This document shows, piece by piece, positions 55,257-64,000 of a stretch of 64,000 nt of DNA (positions within the stretch are counted from its first letter, which is position 1; the number at the start of each line of letters is the position of its first letter). The translations under genes and the position numbers were made by a program. Origin of the DNA: Scylla paramamosain (taxonomy: Eukaryota; Arthropoda; Malacostraca; Decapoda; Portunidae); contig NW_026973738.1 of NCBI RefSeq assembly GCF_035594125.1, positions 355,001 through 419,000 on the forward strand. Direction: 5' to 3'. The notes beneath the pieces were generated by a model that had not been told where the DNA came from, made no database searches, and saw nothing but the letters and a program-made list of their open reading frames with translations.

Positions 55257-56549
55257 TTACTGCCGGGGATTGTAGTGTCCCCGGCCCCTTGGGTTTTTTG
55301 AAGAGGAGTTCCCTCTGTGATAAGAAGGGCGGCCGTCCCCTCTGGTGGCAGGTTTGTGTAAGCCGTAAGGTTTAAACTGGGTAGACATACCCTGGAAAGC
55401 TGGCTTCCCAAAAAAACCACGTTGCTTACCACCACTTAACTTCCCAAGACCTGGAGCTCCAAAATGGGAAGTCTTTTTGTGGGTAAACTTGTTCTTCAGC
55501 CTTTCGGCCTCCTCAATCTGTTTGGTAGCTTGAGTAAGATCATCCCCAAACAGTAAGCCAGTCGCAGGAGTCTTATCAGTGCATAAGTGCGCATACTTTT
55601 GGTTTATCTCTCGTTTGAGGAAAAACCGTCTATTCATATTCAGTTTAAAGTTTGCATGCCCTAACAACCCCAAGGCACCATTAAGCATAGCCACCTCATG
55701 ACCAATAACCTGATTCTGCTCCTCATTGGCAAACTTGTCCAGAACAGTAAGTGATTTAACCATAATAGTGGCAGCCTTAGTTATATCCTTACCAATTTCC
55801 TTCAGTCGGAAATCAGCTTTCTTTGCCTCAGTGGGTAGGGCATCCAGCACTTGTGAGTTGCACTCGACTGGGATAAGTGCCTTACAGTTTCTAGGACGTT
55901 TAGAAGCCTCATCTGCCAAAATCTCCTTATGGTCTTCCTCTTTCAAACCATGAGAAAACCAGTGATTCACCATTGCAGCAATTGGTTCTTCAATAGCTTC
56001 AGAACAGTCATCCATAGGCACATAGGCCTTAGCTGCTTGTAACAGAATACTGCCCGAAGGAGCTTCATCTTCGATCTCACCTTCTTCAGCACTCATTTCT
56101 TGTGACCTAAAGCCAGAAAATGCACCAGAGGAAGAAGGGGGAGGGGAGGCAGAAATCTCATGAGTACCCCCTAAGTCCTGTGCTGGCCCAGATCTGATGC
56201 CTGATGTGCCAGGCTCAGAACCAACACTTGCCCTGGCACCTCTGTCACTCTTAAGTTTATTCACATCCTCCTGAAGTGCAGCCCAAGCCTCCAAAAACTT
56301 GGATAACGTAGTATTGTTAACATCTCCAGACTGGCTAGCTGGTGGTCGGGCGTCCATCTTAGACACACGATCACCTGCAACTTCATCCTCCCTAGCAGAG
56401 GCCCCAGACCGTTGGATATTCTTCCTCTTTTTATGCCTAGTGGACGAATAGAGTCGGCTTCCACAAGAATGTGAAGAACTGCTTCTTGGAGGTGTAGAAT
56501 CCCACGAGGAAGACATATTGATGAACCAAACTCCTTCACAACAGTACAT
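55257..56549 (-). CDS. DIRS element 2 ORF1 (gag-like)
   Basis: A 430-residue open frame, the presumed structural protein binding element RNA. Residues 1-60 are Ser/Arg-rich. About 75-105 form a short coiled coil (FLEAWAALQEDVNKLKSD). About 140-170 are acidic (SAEEGEIEDEAPSGSILLQA). The conserved centre (170-330) reads EPIAAMVNHWFSHGLKEEDH, VLDALPTEAKKADFRLKEIG and DITKAATIMVKSLTVLDKF, then TGLLFGDDLTQATKQIEEAE. The C-terminal 90 residues are Gly/Arg/Lys-rich, ending NPRGRGHYNPRQ, and are suited to nucleic-acid binding. No CCHC zinc knuckle is visible. I see no database-named domain; the assignment rests on position and on similarity to element 1. Confidence 0.85.
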   Translation of the reverse strand: MYCCEGVWFINMSSSWDSTPPRSSSSHSCGSRLYSSTRHKKRKNIQRSGASAREDEVAGDRVSKMDARPPASQSGDVNNTTLSKFLEAWAALQEDVNKLKSDRGARASVGSEPGTSGIRSGPAQDLGGTHEISASPPPSSSGAFSGFRSQEMSAEEGEIEDEAPSGSILLQAAKAYVPMDDCSEAIEEPIAAMVNHWFSHGLKEEDHKEILADEASKRPRNCKALIPVECNSQVLDALPTEAKKADFRLKEIGKDITKAATIMVKSLTVLDKFANEEQNQVIGHEVAMLNGALGLLGHANFKLNMNRRFFLKREINQKYAHLCTDKTPATGLLFGDDLTQATKQIEEAERLKNKFTHKKTSHFGAPGLGKLSGGKQRGFFGKPAFQGMSTQFKPYGLHKPATRGDGRPSYHRGNSSSKNPRGRGHYNPRQ

Positions 56550-56552
56550 TCT

Positions 56553-57040
56553 GTCACCTGTCCCGCTCCTGAGAGATAACGGGAAAAAACACAGACAAAA
56601 TAATCTTAGTTCAGCCCGCTCTTAATACAGATAACGGGATATAATCAAATCGAACCTTAAAACTTGCACCACGGGCCAGCAATCACAAAGAAATAATCGC
56701 GCCATGGCCGCTTGTTTACATTCACCCGCTCCCAAATGTAGATAACGGGGAAAAACACCGAGATAAAGGCACAGTATAACACCCACAACACACTAGTAAA
56801 AAACAATAGACAATGAATAAATGAGAACCTGCTCCAAGTTTGAATGACAGGTAACACGTGTGCATAACCTCACCTTGTTCAACACCGTGTCCTCCCGCTC
56901 CTCATGGATAACAGGAAAGGAACACCAGGCACTCTTCCCGCTCCAACAGGATCACGGGGTAATAAAGTAAGGTAAAACAAAGTGAGTAAGGTGTAAAATA
57001 AGTGCCAACCCGCTCTGAAATTCAGATAACGGGTAACTAA
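56553..57040 (-). repeat. six-copy motif array in DIRS element 2 leader
   Basis: On the plus strand, six copies of CCCGCTC...AGATAACGGG lie near 56555-56580, 56613-56638, 56729-56753, 56895-56918, 56937-56958 and 57010-57035. The fourth and fifth are diverged (GGATAACAGG, GGATCACGGGG). In the element's sense the motif is CCCGTTATCT...GAGCGGG. Copy number, position and core (CCGTTAyCT ... GGCGG or GAGCGG) match the array of element 1, while the spacer sequences differ. Confidence 0.85.
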
Positions 57041-57129
57041 TGCCAAAATGGCAAACCACCGCAGTAAGACAAACACGTCTTGCCTGTACCGAGAACAAAG
57101 CGTCACTGTCGGTACCTTGATCTTTGTGT

Positions 57130-57179
57130 ATCTCATGTGGAGCCTCTCCAGCAATAGCGGTGGGTTGCTGAAGTAAAAT
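57130..57179 (-). repeat. DIRS element 2 left inverted terminal repeat (outer part)
   Basis: 49 bp (57130-57178) are exactly inverted at 52125-52173. In the element's sense the sequence starts ATTTTACTTCAGCAACCCAC. Confidence 0.93.
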
Positions 57180-59146
57180 AGCAGTAGAAGATAGCAAGAG
57201 ATGCAACATTGTGGCGATGAGAAAGACGCTGAAGACAGTCAGTTTGAGAAGAGAAGTTGATGAGACGAAAAGCTTTAGATTCCACCCTGTCTAAAAGAGC
57301 AGTATGAGTAGAACATCCCAAGACATGAGAAGCATATTCCATACATGGACAGAGTTAGTAGTTTGTGGGGTGGGGGGTGAGAAAAACTGGTGGAGACATC
57401 TCAGAATACCTAATTTAATAGCAGCTGTTTCAGCTAGAGATGATATGTGAAGTTTCCAGTTTAGATTATAAGAAAAGGACAGACTGAGGATGTTCAGTGT
57501 AGAAGAGGGAGACAGTTGAATGTCACTGAAGAAGAGGGATAGTTGTCTGGAAGGTTGTGCTGAGGTAATAGATGGAGGAATTGAAATTTTGAGGCATTGA
57601 ACAATACCAAGTTTGCTCTGCTCCAATCAGAAATTTTATAGCGATAAGAAGTCAGGCATTCTGTGGCTTCTATGCATGAACTGCTTACTTCCTGAAGGGT
57701 TGGATATCTATGAAAAGACGTGGAAAAGTCCAGGGTGGTATCATCAGCGTAGGAGCAGCAGGACAAGAAGTTTGGTTTAGAATATCATTGATGAATAATT
57801 GGAAGAGTGTGGGTGACAGAACAGAACTCTGAGGAACACCACTGTTAAAAGATTTAGAAGAACAGTGACCATCTACCATACCAGCAATAGAATGGTCAGA
57901 AAAGGAAACCTGAGACAAAGTTACAGAGAGAAGGATAGAAGCTGTAGGAGGGTAGTTTGATGTGTCTAAGGCAACGGCAAAAGTTTCACCAAAATCTCTA
58001 AAAGAGGATGACCAAGACTCAGTAAGAAAAGCTAGATCACCAGTAGAGCAGCCTTGACAGAACCCATACTGGCAATCAGATTGAAGGTTGTGAAGTGATG
58101 GATGTTTAAGAATCTTCCTGTTGAGGATAGATTAAAAAACTTTCCATAGGCATGAAATTAAAGCAATAGGACAGTAGTTTGAGAGATTAGAGCAGTTACC
58201 CTTTTTAGGAACAGGTTAAATGTAGGCAAACTTCCAACAAGAAGAAAAGGTAGATGTTCAAAGAATATGACTAAGCAAGGTGCAAGCATGGAGGTACAGT
58301 TTTGGAGAACAATAGGAGGGATCCCATCAGGGATCCCTCCTATTGTTCTCCATCAGGGTTTAGGCCAGTGAGGGCATGGAAAACATCATTGAGCAGAATT
58401 TTAATAGATAGCATGAAATAGTCAGAGGGTGGAGGAGAGGGAGGAACAAACTCTGAATCATCCAAGGTTGAGTTTTTAGCAAAGGTGTGAGTGAATAGAT
58501 CAGCTTTAGAAATAGATGTGACAGCAGTGGTGCCATCTGTTTGAAATAAAGGAGGGAAAGAGGAAGAAGCAAAGTTATTGGAGATGTTTTTGGTTAGGTG
58601 CCAGAAGTCACAAGGGGTCGTTAGATCTTGAAAGATTTTGACACTTTCTATTAATGAAAGAGTTTTTCGCTAGCTAGAGGAGACTTGGCATGGTTCCAGG
58701 CAGAGTTTTAAAGTGCATGAGATTCTGGTGATGGAAGGCTCAAGTACCTTTTGTGGGCCACCTCTGTATCATGTATAGCACAAGAACAGACTGTGTTAAA
58801 CCAAAGTCTGGAAGGTTTATGTTGAGAAAAAGACTGAGAAATGTACGCCTCCATGCCAGACACTATCACCTCTGTTATGCGCTCAGCACACAGAGACAGA
58901 TCTCTGACATGGAAGCAGTAGTCATTCCATGGAAAATCAGCAAAATACCTCCTCAGGTCCCTCCAGCTAGCAGAGGCAAAATGCCAGAGGCACCTCTACT
59001 TAGGGGGATCCTGAGGAGGGATTGGAGCGATAAGACAAGTTACAGATATGAGATTGTGATCTGAGGAACCCAACAGAGAAGAGAGGGTAACAGCATAAAC
59101 AGAAGGATTAGAGGTTAGGAAAAGGTCAAGAATGTTGGGCATATCA
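57180..59146 (-). mobile_element. LINE family A, internal copy 3, decayed
   Basis: It aligns with 48533-50565 of the full copy, from AGCAGTAGAAGATAGCAAGA to AAGAATGTTGGGCATATC. It lacks both the 3' UTR and the 5' third. RT pieces are recognisable: SGVPQSSVLSPTLFQLFIND (57918-57685) and the YADD segment (57766-57494). A deletion of about 40 bp lies at 57958, small deletions near 58260, and a local templated inversion at 58302-58352. The left edge is cut exactly by DIRS element 2. Confidence 0.9.
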
Positions 59147-59834
59147 TCCACATAAATGTCTTAATCTTTTAAGTTCATAAAAACATGTCAGAATTTAGAG
59201 CATGAAATGCATTGACAGAAACAGAAAAGATATACTTGTATATCATTGTATTTTAGGTTGATTGCATGCAATTATATCCTACAACATATGAAAAGACAAT
59301 GAGCAATACATAATCTACATCTACATATATGGAGATATGTATATTGCATTAAGTGTGAAGATTAATAGCATAAAAAAAACTTTGCATGTATGTGATCATA
59401 TTTCTTTATTCCAGAAGTAAATGCAGTCATTGAAAAAGAAAGCCAGGCTTCTCCATTGAAAACACATGGTAATGTGATCTGGCTTCATTTTGTGTTTCTT
59501 GCACTTACAGTGACGAGATTATTTTCCAGTGAGATCGAACATTTATATAATGGAGTGTGAGCCTGTTAGGTGGGTAGCTGCCTCCCCACACTCTCTCAGG
59601 GCCACACAATTGCTTGGTAACATTCCTAATTAAAAGCTTTACCAACTTGGTAACAGGCATTACTGACACCACAATCAGATTTCAGATTCATTATTTTCAT
59701 GGTTTTGATAATCCCGAACCTGGTAACAATCCTAAAAAACAAAGACTGCTGATTCGGTAATGTTGGTATGCCGGTGTGACATCATTAGACAAAACTAGTC
59801 AGTTCTTGACAAAAGAACTTACCATGCCAGCACT

Positions 59835-59868
<34 letters not shown>

Positions 59869-60859
59869 GGCGTGGAAATACATCAGTGATGCCTTCAACA
59901 TGGCATATCCATTATTATGGTTACATTTTGTGATTTAAATCCTTCCCTTTGAATAGCTATCTGACATTCTTCAAACTGCTTCTACCAACCAGGCACATAA
60001 TAAATCATCTATTTCTCGTTCCCTCATTGCTGTACACATACACTGTTAAATTTAAATATTTCGGGTTTATTGGAAATCATTCAAGCCTACTAATTCTGAG
60101 ACAGTAACTATATATATTTATTTCTGGGCAAATTATGATTTTTTAATCATAATATCCACAATGAAGGGATAAACAGCAAAATCTATGAACTGAATTAATC
60201 TAAACCTAGCCTAACAAACCTAACCCTCTGATGAAAACAGTAATATTATTTCATTATTATCCAATATTTCTTTTAGAAGACAAATTCCATATACCTTATA
60301 TGTATGTAAGGATTATTACTGGAGTTTGACTTAGTAGGGGTAGGAAATGAAATAAGGGTGACAGGTAGTGAAGTTTTCATCAACTGGTGAAGTGAGTTCA
60401 TGCTGCCATCCAAATTTATCTTAAATTCTATCATATCACTATTATTTATCATTAGTAGTATATAATTTAGGAAATAATACAACTACAAAAGGATAAGACT
60501 TTGTGCTATTTGCAAAAAATAAATGCACTGCCAAGCTCCATTGGGGAGACCAAGCAGCTACCAAGTCAGCATTACCAAAGGTTCCAATTTCTGGTACGGA
60601 TCAAAGTAAACAAAACATTAAAAAAACAAGTATGAAATCGGATTTGTTGTTGGTGGTAGAGATCAGTCATTGGTAAAAATCACAACAAAAGGAAGCAACT
60701 GTAAAATTGGCCCTCAGACAGCAACTAGGATGACACTTTCTTTGGGTTGTGTCCACTAGTGTCTAGGATTTGGGATATTTTGTGTCTGTCTGACTCATTT
60801 TTGGTGTAGTGATGTACTGATCTAAGAAATTTGTTGATGTTCTGGCTGTCCAAAATCCA
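59147..60859. other. non-coding, nothing firmly recognised
   Basis: AT-rich sequence with a 27-bp A run at 59836-59862. TTGGTAAC-type motifs recur near 59613, 59650, 59728 and, inverted, near 60560 and 60580. They hint at a diffuse inverted structure but do not define an element. Confidence 0.4.
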
Positions 60860-61480
60860 GTGTCACAACTCTGTTGCCAGCAGCTCATGGCCTCCTTGCT
60901 AATGTTGTTCCCCTTGCAAAAACACGTTCTGGTCTGCCATGCAAGACTACCAAACCAACAGACAATATTCTGCAGAGAAAAGTGACAGCTGCAGAACTAA
61001 AGGAATGCCACCCAGGTTTGCTGAAAGATGCATCTGCTTGCTGCATACAGCATTACCTCCAGAAAGACCTGCACCTCCCAGCCTGCAGTGAAGCAAGCAA
61101 ATAATTTCCGATGGATTGTATGAAGAAGGAAAGACTTGCTTTTGCCAAGAACTATGCTTCCTGGATCACGGAAGATTGATGTGGTCTAATAAGTCCACAA
61201 TTCAGAGCATCCACAGTTGTGCAATGGGTATCAGATGCCACTCCTCTATTGACCTTGCCTACACAGCCAACACAATTAAAACACACTGAATTTGAGGGTG
61301 TGTGGGTGCTTCAGCAGTCCAGCCAAATGATGTGGTCTGTACTTCTCTCCCAAGAATGTGACAATGAATAAAGCTCAGTATATCTTTGTTCTGGAAGACC
61401 ATATTCTGCATCTATTCTACATGCCAAGATCACCTTGATTTGAATAGATTTTGTTCAGTATTCAATTGTCCCATCACTAT
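60860..61480 (+). pseudogene. Tc1-like transposase, decayed
   Basis: The enzyme would cut and paste its own element at TA dinucleotides. The open part (60874-61104) reads QRKVTAAELKECHPGLLKDA and IQHYLQKDLHLPAC, the second helix-turn-helix and linker of Tc1-type transposases. Beyond the stop, other frames continue with MKKERLAFAKNYASWITEDW (near 61120-61180), TEFEGVWV (near 61285-61310) and NVTMNKAQYIFVLEDHILH (near 61357-61420), in the family order. The catalytic DDE residues are not intact and several frameshifts are present. I did not find paired terminal repeats. Confidence 0.75.
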
Positions 61481-62404
61481 AATTCATAGCAGTATCATTC
61501 ATTGCTTAATTTACACAAGTGGTGGCAGTACTCACAGCATATTCTCTTAATGACAACATTCATTTATATCCACAGTAATATTGTCTCAGCTATATATATA
61601 ATCCTTGTATCACAACAGCTTAGACCACATCTTTCATTATACTTAAGGAAAAGAAAAGAACACTGTGATTGATATTATGAACCAAGTGAATTTAACACTG
61701 CTTCAGAAAAAATATTCTATCTTTCTATCTTTCTCTAAAAATATTCCATTCATCTTTCTATCTTTCTCTAATGCATCACTTCCTCTGGCAGTGTTCCCCA
61801 ATAAGGGCTGAAGGGCCTCTGCTACTACATAATCACTTTTTTCTTGCCTATTTGTCCTCAACCTCAACTAGCATCGCTTTCACACATGTATTTCCTTACC
61901 TTATCCTTTCACCCTCAGTTTTGCATGACATTGAATACTTTCTTTACAAACTCTTTATTCTTCATTCTTTCAATATGGCCAAGTCATCCCAAGTATTTAC
62001 TTACACCCACTCCACTGTTCCACACCTCATTCCATATATATATTATGTAGGTTCCCATACTCCATTTTTCATATACTTCTTCAATACTCTTACTCTCCTA
62101 ACTTGTCAGTCCATATGCTCCTCTTTGATAGCTCACTTCTAAACAGTGTTTGTGCGCTATTTGCAGGAGCTGTTCCAAAACCTCCCATGAATAGTGAAAA
62201 TCCACAAATATGGGAAACCACCCCTATAAAGCTCAGAAATACCTATGGTTATAGTTTAAATCATAAAATATACATATCACATTTATTAAGCACATTTAAA
62301 ATTCATTTTAACACAATAAGTAACAATTATTATATGTATTCTACATAATTTTCAGTTAAAGAAATTTTGTACACTTTAAAATGAAAGGGGACTAAACTGA
62401 TATG
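61481..62404. other. non-coding, nothing recognised
   Basis: An imperfect tandem (ATTCTATCTTTCTATCTTTC type) lies at 61711-61772. No gene was recognised. Confidence 0.4.
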
Positions 62405-62406
62405 TA

Positions 62407-62734
<328 letters not shown>

Positions 62735-62736
62735 TA

Positions 62737-63129
62737 ATTTACAATAATTGAAAGAATAATCCAGGCTCTTTGGGCCAAAAGATTGACATCTGGCAACTCT
62801 GAAAACTCCCCATTAGTTAAATTAGATTAGGAAAAAATCTCCAAATATGGGAAACCACAAATACTGAACTGCAAATATGTAGGGCATCACTGTACTCTTG
62901 AATGCTGAGCTTTGTTCCATATCTAAGCCTCTGATTCATACATGAATATTAATAGAATAATACTTTTCCTTAAACTTCTTGATCTCAAGGGGTATTTTTC
63001 TTTCATAATCCTTCCAATTAACATTCTCTACTTCCAATGGCATATTTCCCCATTTCATATCCTTAGCACTGCTCTTTTATAATTCCTTCATTCTGTCTCC
63101 TAGAACTATTTCACAACCTACTACTGCTG
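62737..63129. other. non-coding, nothing recognised
   Basis: AT-rich sequence without a signature. Confidence 0.4.
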
Positions 63130-63430
63130 GTACACTCATCCTATAAGTTAGGTGTTGAAGCTAGGGAGTTTCACACACAGGTACACCCTGGGGACTGAAC
63201 CCAGGACCTTCTGCTTGCTGGGTGGCTATGCTATCCACTGGATCATGGTACACTCTGGTAACAACTCACACACAGGCCACATCACATGCACTGACTGGGA
63301 GATTGTGTGCCCTGCAGATCCTCCTCACTGGAGCTATTAAGTCTCACCAGAAAAGCAAGGACTGCCTGGGGATCAAACATGGGATATTCTACCTGCTGGG
63401 CACCTATGCTACCTGTTACACGTACAGTAT
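63130..63430 (-). repeat. two tandem tRNA-derived SINE-like heads
   Basis: On the minus strand, 63245-63190 reads TGATCCAGTGGATAGCATAG (A-box-like) and then CCTGGGTTCAGTCCCCAGG (B-box-like, GGTTCAGTCCC). A second, more diverged unit at about 63425-63360 has ACAGGTAGCATAGG and TGTTTGATCCCC. Spacing between the boxes is about 30-35 bp, as in tRNA-derived Pol III promoters. No functional acceptor stem or anticodon arm can be folded convincingly, so these are SINE heads or tRNA relics and not genes. Confidence 0.5.
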
Positions 63431-64000
63431 CTTCTGGTGACAACTAACACAAATGTATACTAATATCATACATCTATGTCTTTTTCTCTCAAGAACCATT
63501 TCATTTCCTCTCTGATATTCACCTTCAGTTTCCATTTCACACAAATACATAATATAAAATTCATCTACCATTCTCTGAGGTTACCTTACACTCTATGCAG
63601 ACAACAATGTCATCTGCTAACAAACACATTATCACAATCCTATTCTAAATGGTTCAAGATTTCTACCACTTTAGCTTTTATTTCCCTCATTCATACAACT
63701 ATAAATAAGTATATTAAACAAACATGAAACATCACCCAATACCTATCCCACTTCCACTCTCATTAAACCCTCCCTCCACTCACATATGTGTTTACCTAAC
63801 TATGAAATGCCTTCATTCCCTCCAACAACAACAACAGCAGTGTCTCTTGAAATGCAGGTAAAAGCACTGGCAACAAGTAATCTAGGACATCATTTAGTCC
63901 AGAGAAAATTATGTAAGTGAAAATAGAAAAGTTAAAGAGGAAGTGATGATAACTTTTTTTTTGTCTTCTTTAGAAATGTTACACAAGTTGGATTCCCAAC
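63431..64000. other. non-coding, nothing recognised
   Basis: AT-rich sequence to the end of the window, without a signature. Confidence 0.4.

Larger units (their letters stand above)
51799..57179 (-). mobile_element. DIRS1-like retrotransposon, element 2 (all ORFs open)
   Basis: A 5381-bp element on the minus strand with the same architecture as element 1. In its own sense: left ITR (57179-57103), leader with a six-motif array (57040-56553), ORF1 (56549-55257), ORF2 (55250-53218), recombinase ORF (53581-52397), internal complementary region (52173-52032) and right ITR (51922-51799). The left end is ATTTTAC and the right end is CTATAATT. All three coding regions are free of internal stops. 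It is therefore a candidate for a recently active copy. It abuts LINE A copy 3 on the right. Confidence 0.92.

Noticed and set aside
54041..55953. Plus-strand open frames across DIRS element 2
   Set aside because: Antisense shadows of the RT-RNase H and gag-like ORFs.
63190..63245. Functional tRNA gene
   Set aside because: A- and B-box-like sequences exist, but no consistent acceptor, anticodon and T stems can be paired.

Overview
The window is eukaryotic DNA from an intron-rich, repeat-dense arthropod genome, most likely a decapod crustacean. It has long (AT)n, (CT)n and (CA)n arrays, several families of non-LTR retrotransposon, two DIRS1-type tyrosine-recombinase retrotransposons (a group known to be common in decapods) and cut-and-paste DNA transposons. 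No prokaryotic gene organisation, rRNA gene, intact cellular tRNA gene or CRISPR array was found.

Host gene. Two exons on the minus strand (18814-18970 and 3148-3301) encode consecutive pieces of the MUN-domain region of CAPS/CADPS, the calcium-dependent activator of dense-core vesicle exocytosis. Their codon phases join cleanly across a 15.5-kb intron (3302-18813), so the left quarter of the window is the inside of this neuronal/neuroendocrine gene. Everything else I can name is mobile or repetitive.

Layout. 1-13 kb: intron sequence with AT arrays, a CR1/L2-like LINE 3' end (6598-7114), mariner-like remnants, and an 832-bp hAT element with a perfect 8-bp target duplication nested in a mariner-like element (8357-9950). 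13.15-13.65 kb: a GC-rich solo-LTR or promoter-like block. 13.65-18.33 kb: a nearly complete two-ORF LINE (family C). 19.7-24.6 kb: a decayed LINE (family B) interrupted by a truncated family A LINE. 28.3-30.26 kb: a 76-bp-period minisatellite split by a mariner-like element. 30.5-31.68 kb: a terminal-inverted-repeat element lying between two (TA)n arrays. 37.63-42.95 kb: DIRS element 1 (decayed RT, open recombinase). 42.97-44.35 kb: two head-to-head family A fragments. 48.16-51.45 kb: a full-length family A LINE with one frameshift, between two (AT)n arrays. 51.80-57.18 kb: DIRS element 2, all ORFs open. 57.18-59.15 kb: another family A copy. 60.86-61.48 kb: a dead Tc1-like transposase. 62.4-62.7 kb: a small TA-flanked inverted-repeat element. 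63.1-63.43 kb: two tRNA-derived SINE-like heads.

The most interesting system is the DIRS pair. Both copies show left ITR, gag-like ORF, RT-RNase H, tyrosine recombinase, internal complementary region and right ITR. In each, the internal complementary region spells the left-end/right-end circle junction with a shared ATT/AAT. Both recombinases have Gly where the family usually has the His of HxxR. Both carry six copies of a CCGTTAyCTG...GGCGG-type motif in the leader before the gag-like ORF; I do not know a description of that motif array.
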